From Hymenobacter edaphi (GTDB lineage Bacteria; Bacteroidota; Bacteroidia; Cytophagales; Hymenobacteraceae), in contig NZ_QHKM01000009.1 of NCBI RefSeq assembly GCF_003258365.1, positions 1 to 64,000 of the forward strand: a stretch of 64,000 nt of DNA, read 5' to 3'. A program made the position numbers and the translations under genes. Within the stretch, counting starts at the first letter, position 1, and the number at the start of each line of letters is the position of its first letter. This document shows positions 17,197 through 25,504 of this stretch, piece by piece. The notes below the pieces were generated by a model. That model was not told the origin of the DNA, made no database searches, and worked only from the letters and a program-made list of their open reading frames with translations.

Positions 17197-18234
17197 TTAC
17201 TTTCCGAAGTGTGCCCAGCCCTGGGCCCGCAGCGGCACGGCGTTGCCGCCTTTGGTGGCCAGAATAGCCCCGTCCGCGGCCTCGGTAATTTTGCCGATGA
17301 TGGTCACGTCGGGGTGGTTCTTGAGCTTATCGAAGTCCGAGAGCGGGACGGTGAACAGCAGCTCGTAGTCTTCGCCGCCGTTGAGGATGCACATCACCGG
17401 GTCGAGGCGGAACTCGTCGGCCACCTCGTACACCTGCTGGTCGGCGGGCAGGCGGTCGGAGAAGATGGTGGCGCCCACGCCCGAGGCAGCGCACAGGTGC
17501 ATCACCTCCGAAGCCAGCCCGTCCGATACGTCAATCATGCTGGTGGGCGTCACGCCCAGGTCGCGCAGCATATGGATGACGTCCATGCGGGCCTCGGGGC
17601 GCAGCTGGCGTTGCACCACGTAGTCGTAGGCTTCCAGGTTGGGCTGGGTTTCGGGGTCGGCCAGGTAGGCCTGCTTTTCGCGCTCCAGAATCTGCAAACC
17701 CAGGTAAGCCGCGCCCAGGTCGCCGGTGACGCAGATCAGGTCGTTGACCTGCGCGCCGGAGCGCCGCGCCGCCTGCCCGCGGGCCACCGTGCCCAGGGCC
17801 GTGACGGACACCACCAGCCCGCCGCGCGAAGCCGTGGTGTCGCCGCCCACCACGTCGACGCGGTAAGCCTCCGAGGCCAGGCGCACGCCGTCGTAGAATT
17901 CCTGCACGGCTTCCACCGAAAAGCGGCTCGGCAGGGCCAGGCTCACGGTAATCTGGGTCGGCAGCGCGTTCATGGCGGCAATGTCGGAGACGTTGACGGC
18001 CACGGCCTTGTAGCCCAAATGGCGCAGGGGGCAGAACGCGAGGTCGAAATGCACGCCTTCCACCAGCAGGTCGGTGCTGACCACCATTTCGTGTTCGGCG
18101 GGCGGGGCCAGAATGGCCGCGTCGTCGCCGATGCCGAGCACGGTGCTGGGCTGGTGCAGGGTGATGGTATCCTGAATCAGGCGAATCAGGCCGATTTCGC
18201 CGACTTGATTGAGCGGAGTTACTTGTTCAGACAT
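17197..18234 (-). CDS. thiL: Thiamine-monophosphate kinase
   Basis: A 345-residue protein of the AIR-synthase-like kinase fold that phosphorylates thiamine monophosphate to thiamine diphosphate with ATP. Motifs in order: GEIGLI, GIGDDAAIL, STDLLVEGVHFDL, NVSDIAAM, GGDTTAS, CVTGDLGAAYLG, DVSDGLASE and GGEDYELLF. The acidic residues that bind magnesium (GDD, GGDT) are present. The ATG at 18234 (MSEQVTPLNQVGEIG) fits the family; a -7 box lies 29 bp upstream. No other thiamine gene and no TPP riboswitch is visible nearby. Confidence 0.94.
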   Translation of the reverse strand: MSEQVTPLNQVGEIGLIRLIQDTITLHQPSTVLGIGDDAAILAPPAEHEMVVSTDLLVEGVHFDLAFCPLRHLGYKAVAVNVSDIAAMNALPTQITVSLALPSRFSVEAVQEFYDGVRLASEAYRVDVVGGDTTASRGGLVVSVTALGTVARGQAARRSGAQVNDLICVTGDLGAAYLGLQILEREKQAYLADPETQPNLEAYDYVVQRQLRPEARMDVIHMLRDLGVTPTSMIDVSDGLASEVMHLCAASGVGATIFSDRLPADQQVYEVADEFRLDPVMCILNGGEDYELLFTVPLSDFDKLKNHPDVTIIGKITEAADGAILATKGGNAVPLRAQGWAHFGK

Positions 18235-18262
18235 AGCAGTAGGCACTACGGTGCGCGGGCCG

Positions 18263-18270
18263 CAAAGGTA
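18263..18270 (-). promoter_or_regulatory. -7 box of thiL
   Basis: TACCTTTG on the minus strand, 29 bp before the ATG; no clear -33 TTG. Confidence 0.45.
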
Positions 18271-18292
18271 GCGTTCCGGCCCGCCGAATCCG

Positions 18293-18919
18293 CTATTGCC
18301 CCGCCAGCTGCTCGATGCCGTCGGGGTAAATGGTTTCGATGCGGGCCGAATCAGCGGCGGCCACCAGGTCCAGCACCAGCCGGCCGTTGTCGGGCAGTTG
18401 CACCCGCGCCTGCCACTGCCCCGCGTCGGTTTCGGTGGCCGTAATGCGGCCGGTGGCCAGTGCCGCGGCCACGACCTTTTCGGGCTGCGGCGTGTACAGA
18501 ATCCAGCCAAACCCGAAGCCCGTCGGCGGCCCGTAGGCCTGCCGGGTGCGGCGAAAATCGACGTCGCGGCGCCGAAACTGCTGGGCCTGGTCGCGCATGA
18601 ACTGCGGCGTGAACCAGCCGGCTTTGGTTAGATAGTCGAGGTAGTGCTGCGCCCGAGCAAAGTTCACCTGGTAATGCGCCGTGTCGCCGCGGCCCTGCTT
18701 GCTGACGGTAGCCCGCAGCAGGCGGTCCAGCGCGGGTTAGCGGCCCTGGTACCACCGCAGGAAATGCCGCACGGAGCTTTTCCGGCGCGCTGCTTCCTGC
18801 GGGTTTTCGGCCGCCACTGGCCCCGGCGGTGGCGCCTGCTCCGAAATGGAGGGCGCCTGTTCGCCGCCGCAACTGCTCACCAGGACCAGCAAGGCCCCCA
18901 AACGTTTGCGAAAAACCAT
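18293..18919 (-). pseudogene. Lipoprotein gene interrupted by an in-frame stop
   Basis: The reading frame from ATG 18919 gives a lipoprotein signal (MVFRKRLGALLVLVSSCGGE, lipobox before the Cys). It runs to RHFLRWYQGR and then meets TAA at 18739-18737. In the same frame the coding pattern continues without break: PALDRLLRATVSKQ, HYQVNFARAQHYLDYLTKAGWFTPQFM, and on to the end at 18293. The FLRWY...YL..L.kAGWF pattern resembles DUF3828-like exported proteins, where a Tyr would be usual at the stop position. One base change from TAC or TAT would explain it. It may be a recent pseudogene or a sequencing error. Divergent from the tetR-type gene. Confidence 0.75.
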
Positions 18920-18991
18920 GTGAGAATGAAAAAGATAGTCGTAATATCGACCACCAAACTTCGGCAGCGCGAAAGAAAACCACAACCATTG

Positions 18992-19024
18992 TTTGCTAAC
19001 GAACGTTAGGAACCAGTATATTTG
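18992..19024 (+). promoter_or_regulatory. Promoter with operator of the TetR-family gene
   Basis: TTTG (18992-18995) and TATATTTG (19017-19024) are separated by 21 bp and fit the Bacteroidota promoter. Between them lies the palindrome CTAACG-AA-CGTTAG (18996-19009), a likely operator that would block the polymerase. The regulator starts at ATG 19043. Confidence 0.65.
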
Positions 19025-19042
19025 TTTGCCGTTACGCCCCTT

Positions 19043-19648
19043 ATGGAATCTACGCCGCCCACCCTCTCCCGCAAAGCCCAGATCGACCAGACGGCCACCG
19101 CGCTGTTTCGGCGGCGCGGCTACGCGGCCACCAGCATGCGCGAGCTGGCGGCGGCCCTGGGCATCGAGGCCGGCAGCATTTATTCCCACATCCGCTCCAA
19201 GGAAGAGCTGCTGCACCGCATCTGCTTCCGGGTGGCCGATGAGTTTATGGCCGGTCTGCGCGCCGCCACCGCCGACGACCTGGCCCCCGCCGCCGTGCAC
19301 CTGCGCCTGGCCATCGACAGCCACGTGCGCGTGCTTATCCGCGACACCGACGCCTCGGCCGTGTTTCTACACGAGTGGCGCCACCTGAGCGAGCCGGCCC
19401 TGTCGGAATTCGTGCAGCTGCAGCGCGGCTACGAAGCCGCCTTCCGCGACATGATTGCCCGGGGCGTGGCCGACGGCGCCCTGCGTACCCCTGACCCGGC
19501 GTTTGCCACCCTGACGTTGTTTGCCAGCCTGACCTGGCTGCCCAACTGGTACCGCCCCGACGGCAAGCTGAATCCCGACCAGATAGCCGAGCGCCTTACC
19601 GACCAGCTGCTGGGCGGCCTGGCCACCGACTACAACCCCACAACTTGA
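19043..19648 (+). CDS. TetR/AcrR-family transcriptional regulator
   Basis: A 201-residue protein. The N-terminal HTH is typical: QIDQTATALFRRRGYAATSM, then RELAAALGIEAGSIYSHIRSKEELL. The C-terminal ligand domain (about 75-195) resembles the TetR_C_33/KstR2-like domain of regulators for fatty-acid or aromatic acid degradation (FLHEWRHLSEPAL, FxxLTWLPNWYRPDG). The ATG at 19043 fits the HTH spacing; TTG 19022 in frame falls inside the -7 box and is rejected. A palindrome in its own promoter suggests autoregulation. The divergent gene is the broken lipoprotein, so the regulon probably lies elsewhere. Confidence 0.9.
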   Translation: MESTPPTLSRKAQIDQTATALFRRRGYAATSMRELAAALGIEAGSIYSHIRSKEELLHRICFRVADEFMAGLRAATADDLAPAAVHLRLAIDSHVRVLIRDTDASAVFLHEWRHLSEPALSEFVQLQRGYEAAFRDMIARGVADGALRTPDPAFATLTLFASLTWLPNWYRPDGKLNPDQIAERLTDQLLGGLATDYNPTT

Positions 19649-19744
19649 GCGCAGCGGGGCCCTCGGATGAGCATTCCCCCCTGCTTTTCCCCGTTATCCG
19701 GGTGCCCTGCTGCTGCTCTCGTTTTATTCCCCGTTTCCCGCCCC

Positions 19745-19784
19745 CGTGCCGCCCCGCTCTTTTGCGCGGGGCGGCACGTTTTTT
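19745..19784 (+). terminator. Rho-independent terminator
   Basis: 13-bp perfect GC-rich stem (19745-19757 with 19766-19778) followed by six T residues, after the TetR-family gene. Confidence 0.85.
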
Positions 19785-19902
19785 ACCCGCTTGCTGGTTC
19801 TGCGCGGGCCTTGTGCCACCTTAGCGGCAGCCGGGCCTGAAATTTGTGGTTTTTCGACTACTGCGGGAATATCCCGCGCCGGTCCTGCGTTTGAAGGTTG
19901 TC

Positions 19903-20493
19903 ATGCGAAAACTGCTTTTATACTTCCCGCTGCTGGTCCTGCTGGCCGCGGCTTCCTGCCGTAAAACCGGCGACAATGCCGTCGTTGATCCGACCTCCCC
20001 GGCAGCCGCCCGGGTGCAGCTGGCCATATTGCGCGACACCGTTGACGTGCGCTGGCAGCGGATGATCGACAGCGACAACCAGAAACTGGTGGCCACCACC
20101 GCCGTGCTCCAGACCCTCAAGCAGCTGCCCGGCACCGACAAAACCCAGGCCGACCAGCTGCGCCAGGCCAACGACCAGCTGCTCGGCCTGCGCTACGACC
20201 AGAAAACCATGGGCGAATCGACGAAAATCGACACCTACGACAACGCCCAGACCCAGGTGCTCAACGCCGTGTACGACCTGGCCCGCCCGCAGCTGGAGCG
20301 CAGCCAAGACGTGCAGGCCCTGACGGAAACCATCAAGGAGGCCGACAGCCAGGTTATCGGCTTCCGGGTGCGCTACGACCAGGCCGCCAAGAAATACAAC
20401 CAATACCTGCAACTACACGCCGCAACCCTGAAGCGCGCGGGCCGCAAGTACTCCAATCTGCAGCCCCTACCCCTGTTTGAGCTGCAGCCTTAG
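19903..20493 (+). CDS. LemA-like lipoprotein
   Basis: A 196-residue protein. The start MRKLLLYFPLLVLLAAASC with a lipobox (AAASC) fixes ATG 19903; an upstream GTG would spoil the signal. The rest is helical: VQLAILRDTVDVRWQRMIDS, TTAVLQTLKQLPG and, near the end, VRYDQAAKKYNQYLQLHAATL. The last segment and the overall helix pattern resemble LemA-family proteins (YNxxVxxYN near the C-terminus), but the match is partial. Function unknown; outer-membrane or periplasmic anchoring expected. Confidence 0.6.
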   Translation: MRKLLLYFPLLVLLAAASCRKTGDNAVVDPTSPAAARVQLAILRDTVDVRWQRMIDSDNQKLVATTAVLQTLKQLPGTDKTQADQLRQANDQLLGLRYDQKTMGESTKIDTYDNAQTQVLNAVYDLARPQLERSQDVQALTETIKEADSQVIGFRVRYDQAAKKYNQYLQLHAATLKRAGRKYSNLQPLPLFELQP

Positions 20494-20517
20494 CCCGGAG
20501 CCGCTGCCCTGGTTGCG

Positions 20518-20550
20518 GCGCCCGCGGAGCTTTCCGCGGGCGCTTTTTTT
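20518..20550 (+). terminator. Rho-independent terminator
   Basis: 11-bp perfect stem (20518-20528 with 20533-20543), 4-nt loop, then seven T residues. Ends the LemA-like gene. Confidence 0.9.
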
Positions 20551-20627
20551 CTACCCTCCAGCGCCACTGCCTGCAACCTCCAGCCGCCGTCGGGGCTCTG
20601 CTCTATACACGCTACCCTCGCCCGCCC

Positions 20628-20981
20628 ATGACGCGCCGCCTACTCACGCTGCTTGCCGCCGTGGCCCTGGTGCCGCTGGCCCTCAGCTGCCAGGACTCCC
20701 AAAACGAACCCAATCCCGATTGCAAGACCGTCGCCACCATCCGCAACCTGACGGGCCTGGATGGCTGCGGCTTCGTGCTGGAGCTGGCCGATGGAAAGCG
20801 GCTGGAGCCCCACGGCGAGCTGTGGCAGCACTACGCCAAGCACGACGGCGAGCGGGTGACCATCAGCTACGTGAACGAGCCGGCGGCCAGCATCTGCATG
20901 GTGGGCGAGGGCGTCAAGCTCACCTGCATTCAGATTCAGGTCGGCTGGTGCGGCACGCCAGCTGCCAACCAGGGCCGTTAA
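20628..20981 (+). CDS. Small lipoprotein, copy 1 of a pair
   Basis: A 117-residue lipoprotein (signal MTRRLLTLLAAVALVPLALSC). The mature part has six Cys residues and the stretch LELADGKRLEPHGELWQHY ... RVTISYVNEP, which is shared in layout with the next gene. This suggests a small disulfide-stabilised beta domain. No known function. The next gene begins 24 bp downstream, so the two form an operon. Confidence 0.7.
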   Translation: MTRRLLTLLAAVALVPLALSCQDSQNEPNPDCKTVATIRNLTGLDGCGFVLELADGKRLEPHGELWQHYAKHDGERVTISYVNEPAASICMVGEGVKLTCIQIQVGWCGTPAANQGR

Positions 20982-21004
20982 TCCCGCTGACTTCACTACC
21001 TCCC

Positions 21005-21343
21005 ATGCGTCCATTCCTTCTACTGCTGGCAACTGCTGCCGCCGGCCTGCTGACCGGCTGCTCCCTGTGCAACGACCCCGACGCGCCCGCGCCCGCCTGC
21101 ACCACCCCGGCCGCCGTGCGCTACCCGGTGTGCAACGTGGCCAACTGCCCCGACCACCCCATACTGCTCGTGCTCAACGACGGACGGGAGCTGCGCCCCT
21201 TCGGCCCCGACTGGGATGCTTTCCAAACGGCTAACGCCAGCGCCCTGCCCGAGCAGGTCATGATTTCCTACAAGCCCGAGGCCACCCCGGCCGTGCATAC
21301 CTGGCACAACGCCACCATCACCTGCATCAGCGCCGCGCAATAG
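21005..21343 (+). CDS. Small lipoprotein, copy 2 of a pair
   Basis: A 112-residue lipoprotein (MRPFLLLLATAAAGLLTGCS; lipobox LTGC). The core LVLNDGRELRPFGPDWDAF ... QVMISYKPEA aligns with LELADGKRLEPHGELWQHY ... RVTISYVNEP of the preceding gene, so the two are diverged tandem duplicates. The Cys spacing differs. Function unknown. Confidence 0.7.
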   Translation: MRPFLLLLATAAAGLLTGCSLCNDPDAPAPACTTPAAVRYPVCNVANCPDHPILLVLNDGRELRPFGPDWDAFQTANASALPEQVMISYKPEATPAVHTWHNATITCISAAQ

Positions 21344-21361
21344 GCAGCAGGATGTGCTTTT

Positions 21362-21407
21362 AAACCCGACGGCCCGACTGGTTATTACCAGCCGGGCCGT
21401 CGGGTTT
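21362..21407. terminator. Bidirectional terminator
   Basis: 15-bp perfect outer stem (21362-21376 with 21393-21407) plus an inner CTGG/CCAG pair after one mismatch. A-run at the left and T-run at the right serve both convergent genes. Confidence 0.85.
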
Positions 21408-21422
21408 CAGGGCTTCATCCGT

Positions 21423-23165
21423 TTACAGCTGCGCCATTTCCGTGCGCACGAAGTCGGCGAGGCTGCGCAGATAGTCGGTGCTGAAATCGAAGCGGATGCC
21501 GGCCGCTTCGTAAATCTCGCCGATGGTGGCGGTGTAGCCCAGGGCCAGGGCCCGCTTGTAGGCGTCGAGGCCGGCCTGCGGGTTCTGGCGGAAGTTGCGC
21601 CACACGGCAATGGCGCCGAGCTGGGCCATGGCGTACTCGATGTAGTAGAAGGGCACTTCGTAGAGGTGCAGCTGTTTCTGCCACAGCCAGGGCTTGTAGT
21701 TCTCCAATCCCTGCCAGCTCACGGTGCGCTGGTTGAACTCGTCGAACACCTGCGTCCAGCGCTGCTGCCGCTCGGCCGGGCTATGCTCCGGGTTTTCGTA
21801 CACCCAGTGCTGAAATTTGTCGATGGTGGCCACCCAGGGGAAGGTTTCGAGCACCGACTCCAAGTGGGTTTTCTTGGCCCGGCGCAGCTCGTCGGCGTCC
21901 GCGAAGAACACATCCCAGTAATCCATCGAAATCAGCTCCATCGACATCGAGGCCAGCTCGGCCACCTCGCTCGGCGGGTGCTTGTCGGCGCCCATGGGCA
22001 GGCGGCGCGTCAGGAAGGAGTGCACCGCGTGGCCGCCCTCGTGCAGCATCGTAATGACGTCGCGCAGGGAGGACGTGGCATTCATGAAGATGAACGGCAC
22101 GCCGGTTTCGTCGAGCGGGTAGTTGTAGCCGCCGGGCGCCTTGCCCTTGCGCGACTCCAGGTCCAGGTGGCCCATGTCGCGCATGGTGGTCAGGCAGTCC
22201 CCCAGGAAGGGGTCGAGGCGCTGGAAGACGGTAATGGTCTTGGTCAGCAGCTCCTGGCCGGTTTCGAAGGGCCGCATGGGCGCCTTGCCGGAAGGGTCCA
22301 CGTCGAGGTCCCAGGGGCGCAACTCGGGCAAGGCCAGGTCCTGGCGCCGCTCCAGGTCCAGCTCGTCGATGAGCGGCACCACGGTTTCGCGGATGGCGCG
22401 GTGGAAGGCGAAGCAGTCCTCGGGCGTGTAGTCGAAGCGGCCGAGGGCGGCGAACATGTAGTCGCGGAAGTTGGCGAAATCCGCGTTGCGGGCCATCTGG
22501 TGGCGCAGGCCGATCAGCTGGGTAAACAGCGCGTCGAGCTTGGGCGCGTCCTGCAGGCGGCGGTCCTGAATGGCCTGCCAGGCCTGCTCGCGCTTGGCGC
22601 GGTCGGTGTCCTTGAGGCGGTCGGCGGCGCGCTGCAGGGTCATTTCCTCGCCGTCCAGGGTCACCGTCATGGCGCCCACCGTGGCGGCGTACTCCTGCTG
22701 CTTGGTACTGATTTCCGTTTTGAGCGGAATGTTCTCAGCCCGATAGATTTCCAGGGCCCGGCGCACCGAACGGAGGAAGATGCGGTACTTCTGCTGGTCC
22801 AGCTCACTGGCGTAGGGCGAGGCCACCAGCTTCTCGTTCAGGGCGTGGTCGTGGGGCGCCACCAGGGGCTCAATCTCGCTCACGAAGTACTGAAACGCCT
22901 CGGAGCGCTGCTGGTCCTGGGTGTCGCAGGTCATGCGGATATAGCGCCAGGCCAGGTCTTCGCTGAGCACCGATTCCAGCTCGGAGCGGTCGAGCAGCCA
23001 CTGCTCCAGCTCGGCACCGGAGCCGATGGCCCGGTCGCGCAGCTCGACGAAGTACGGCTCGATTTGCGCCCAATCGGTGACGGTGAAGGCCTCGGGCAGG
23101 TAGTGCCGGGCCGGCCGTTGGGACGACGTCACGTCGGCGGAAATTTCCAGGGGGGAATAAAGCAT
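21423..23165 (-). CDS. M3-family oligoendopeptidase (PepF-like)
   Basis: A 580-residue zinc metallopeptidase. The metal site is TMLHEGGHAVHSF, with His375, Glu376 and His379. The third ligand is in the segment SEVAELASMSMELI, where Glu of SMELI is expected. Length and the tail (FYYIEYAMAQLGAIAVW, YTATIGEIYEAAGI) agree with oligoendopeptidase F of family M3. It degrades short peptides in the cytoplasm, since no signal peptide is seen. Convergent with the lipoprotein pair. Confidence 0.93.
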   Translation of the reverse strand: MLYSPLEISADVTSSQRPARHYLPEAFTVTDWAQIEPYFVELRDRAIGSGAELEQWLLDRSELESVLSEDLAWRYIRMTCDTQDQQRSEAFQYFVSEIEPLVAPHDHALNEKLVASPYASELDQQKYRIFLRSVRRALEIYRAENIPLKTEISTKQQEYAATVGAMTVTLDGEEMTLQRAADRLKDTDRAKREQAWQAIQDRRLQDAPKLDALFTQLIGLRHQMARNADFANFRDYMFAALGRFDYTPEDCFAFHRAIRETVVPLIDELDLERRQDLALPELRPWDLDVDPSGKAPMRPFETGQELLTKTITVFQRLDPFLGDCLTTMRDMGHLDLESRKGKAPGGYNYPLDETGVPFIFMNATSSLRDVITMLHEGGHAVHSFLTRRLPMGADKHPPSEVAELASMSMELISMDYWDVFFADADELRRAKKTHLESVLETFPWVATIDKFQHWVYENPEHSPAERQQRWTQVFDEFNQRTVSWQGLENYKPWLWQKQLHLYEVPFYYIEYAMAQLGAIAVWRNFRQNPQAGLDAYKRALALGYTATIGEIYEAAGIRFDFSTDYLRSLADFVRTEMAQL

Positions 23166-23250
23166 GGACTAGATTGCGGCGGGCGGAAAGGTTGGAACCA
23201 CTATGCTACGCAGCAGCGCGCAGAAAGGCAGCGCGGAGCGGCAAAAAAGG

Positions 23251-24423
23251 CTAATCAATTTCAATGACCACGTCGTCGGTGAGCGGGTGGCCCACGCACA
23301 TGAGCACGTAGCCCTGCTGCAGCTCACGGTCCGAGAGGCCTTCGCGCTCATCCAGGTGCACCTTGCCGGTGAGGCACTTGCCGCGGCAGGCCGTGCAAAG
23401 GCCGGCCTGGCAGCTGTAGGGCAGGTCGATATCCTGGTCGAGGGCCGCTTCCAGCATGGTCTGGTTGGGCTGCACTTCCACTACGTACTCGGTGCCTTCG
23501 TACTGAATGGTGACCTTGCGGGCCGAAATTTCATCCTTGTCGTCGGCCAGCACGGTGCCGTGGCCGTCGGGCTGGGCCGCGGCGGCTTCGGCCGAGTCGG
23601 CGGAGGCCACGAAACTCTCGCGGCGGATGCGGTCGGCGGGTACGCCCAGCAACTCCAGGGCGGCTTTGGCCTCGGCCATCATGCCCTCGGGGCCGCACAT
23701 GAAGTACTCGGCCTGGGCGGCGGGCGCCCGGTGGCGCTGCTCGAGCACGCGCAGCAGCATGGTGCGGTTCAGGCGGCCGGTGTGCTGGTGCTCGGCCGCC
23801 GGCTGCGGGGCCGGCGTGCCGCCCCCGAACAGGCGCGAGAACATGCCGCCGCTGGGTTTGGCGGCCTGCTTGGGCTGGCTGAACACGTGCTCGACCTGGA
23901 ACCGGCCGGCGTACTGCTGCTCCAGCCGCTGCAGCTGCTCGCGGAAAATGGTGGTTTCCTCGTTGCGGTTGCCGTACACCAGCAGCACCTGGCTGCCGGG
24001 CTCCTGCTGCAGCACCGTTTTCAGGATGGACATCAGCGGGGTGATGCCCGAGCCGGCGCCGATGAGCACCAGGGAGCGGGCCGCCTGCGGGTTGGTGTCG
24101 GTGGTGAAGTTGCCCAGCGGGGCCATGGCCTCGATGGTCTGGCCCACGCGCACGGTGTCGAGCAAATGGTTGCTGACCAGGCCGCCGGGCACGCGCTTCA
24201 CCGTCACGGAGAGGCGCGGGGCGTCGGCGGGGGTACTGCTGAGCGAGTAGGAGCGGCGCTCCGGGCGCTTGCCGCTGCCGCAGGGCACAATGAGGGTCAG
24301 GAACTGGCCGGGCTGGCTGGGCACGGGCTGCCGGTCGGCGCGTTCGAGGTGAATGGTGATGGCGTCGGCGGTTTCGCGGGTCAGCTCGACGACGTTCAGC
24401 GTCAGGTAAGGGCTGTTGCTCAT
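23251..24423 (-). CDS. FAD/NAD(P)H-dependent reductase with 2Fe-2S domain
   Basis: A 390-residue protein. FAD domain with RRSYSLSSTP, NAD(P) domain with GAGSGITPLMSIL and YFMCGPEGMM. The C-terminal plant-type ferredoxin has CQAGLCTACRGKC and a later Cys (YVLMC). This is the arrangement of PaaE/Hmp-like electron-transfer reductases for oxygenases. A linker with FSRLFGGGTPAPQPAAE (about 205-225) is an insertion. No oxygenase component is adjacent, so the partner is unknown. ATG 24423 (MSNSPYLTL) is chosen; MRRLRPAEN upstream is less typical. Confidence 0.9.
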   Translation of the reverse strand: MSNSPYLTLNVVELTRETADAITIHLERADRQPVPSQPGQFLTLIVPCGSGKRPERRSYSLSSTPADAPRLSVTVKRVPGGLVSNHLLDTVRVGQTIEAMAPLGNFTTDTNPQAARSLVLIGAGSGITPLMSILKTVLQQEPGSQVLLVYGNRNEETTIFREQLQRLEQQYAGRFQVEHVFSQPKQAAKPSGGMFSRLFGGGTPAPQPAAEHQHTGRLNRTMLLRVLEQRHRAPAAQAEYFMCGPEGMMAEAKAALELLGVPADRIRRESFVASADSAEAAAAQPDGHGTVLADDKDEISARKVTIQYEGTEYVVEVQPNQTMLEAALDQDIDLPYSCQAGLCTACRGKCLTGKVHLDEREGLSDRELQQGYVLMCVGHPLTDDVVIEID

Positions 24424-24565
24424 GCGGTTCTCGGCCGGCCGCAGCCGGCGCACGAAAACTTAAGGTTCGGAGTGGGAAAAACGGGCCCGGCCGCTCAGGC
24501 AGCAACGGGTCTGCAAAATACGGCAAAACCGAGGGAAAGGGTAAATCCGCTGCATCTTCGCGGCT

Positions 24566-24666
24566 GATAGTTGTCAGCTGGGAGGGGCGAGCTGTCAGGC
24601 CGTTGGGCCGCATCTGCCGCCTGCTACCCCCGACTGACAACCGATAACCATACAACTGACAACCAA
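24566..24666. repeat. TTGTCAG / CTGACAA inverted repeat before the M23 gene
   Basis: AGTTGTCAG near 24569-24577 and CTGTCAG near 24592-24598 face CTGACAACCGATAACC (24634-24649) and ACTGACAACC (24655-24664). The repeat ends 4 bp before the start codon at 24670. Same motif family as in the isc operon. Confidence 0.65.
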
Positions 24667-24669
24667 CGA

Positions 24670-25374
24670 ATGTCCGCTTCTTCCCTCGCTGAGCTGCTGC
24701 GCCGTCACGCGGCCGATTTCGGCCCGGTGCTGCCCGTCGACCTGAACGCCGCCGACGTGGCCCGCCTGGACTTCACCGCCGCCAACCCGCGCCTGGCCAC
24801 CGCCGACCTGCGCGACACCGTGGCCTTCGACCAGCTGGTGCAGGAGCTGCTGCGCGCCCGGCACGCCCGCATCGGCGTGGGCGGCTACCTCGAAAACCGG
24901 GTCATCTACCGCCGCAGCCCCGGCCTGTTCGGCGACCCGGCCGTGCCCGCCCGCTCCCTGCACCTGGGCGTGGACGTGTGGCTGCCCGCCGGCACGCCGG
25001 TGCTGGCCCCGCTGCCCGCCACCGTGCACAGCCTCGCCGACAACGACAACTTCGGCGACTACGGCCCCACGGTGATTCTGCAGCACGAGCTGGCGGGCGT
25101 CACGTTCTATTCGCTCTACGGCCACCTGAGCCGCGCCGGCTTTGGCGACCTGCAGGCCGGGCTGCCCTTGGAAAAGGGCCAGGCCTTTGCCACCGTGGGG
25201 CCGTGGCCGGAGAATGGCGACTGGCCGCCGCACCTGCACTTTCAGCTCATGGCCGATCTGCAGGGCCGCCGCGGCGACTTCCCCGGCGTAGCCCTGCCCG
25301 AGGAGCGGGACTATTGGGCCGCCCTGTGCCCCGACCCAAACCTGGTGCTGCAGAGCCGGGTGCTGCAGAAGTAG
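24670..25374 (+). CDS. M23-family metallopeptidase
   Basis: A 234-residue peptidase of the lysostaphin/LytM type. Zinc-site motifs: HLGVD (His98, Asp102), YGHLS, and PPHLHF (His188 and His190). An N-terminal helix-rich part (1-60) precedes the domain. No signal peptide or membrane segment is seen, which is unusual for an enzyme acting on peptidoglycan; either it leaves by another route or its substrate is cytoplasmic. The ATG at 24670 follows immediately on the TTGTCAG repeats. Confidence 0.88.
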   Translation: MSASSLAELLRRHAADFGPVLPVDLNAADVARLDFTAANPRLATADLRDTVAFDQLVQELLRARHARIGVGGYLENRVIYRRSPGLFGDPAVPARSLHLGVDVWLPAGTPVLAPLPATVHSLADNDNFGDYGPTVILQHELAGVTFYSLYGHLSRAGFGDLQAGLPLEKGQAFATVGPWPENGDWPPHLHFQLMADLQGRRGDFPGVALPEERDYWAALCPDPNLVLQSRVLQK

Positions 25375-25504
25375 GAATGCCCTTGTTGCCCGCCGCAGCT
25401 GCTGGGGCGGGCTCCGGCCCGCCTGCTTGCGCGGCACGCTGCCTGGTTAGATTTTAACCCGAGGCGCTGTATCTTTCCTACGCTGACCTCTTTGCCCTTT
25501 TCCG

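Noticed and set aside
18235-18292. A TPP riboswitch before thiL
   Set aside because: No THI-box sequence (CUGAGA, ACCUGAUCUGG-like) is visible upstream of the start.
19022-19042. TTG start for the TetR-family gene
   Set aside because: It overlaps the predicted -7 box, so it would not be transcribed; ATG 19043 fits the HTH domain.
18738-19324. A longer protein reading through upstream of the broken lipoprotein gene
   Set aside because: It would overlap the TetR-family gene and its promoter on the other strand; the lipoprotein signal at 18919 is the natural start.
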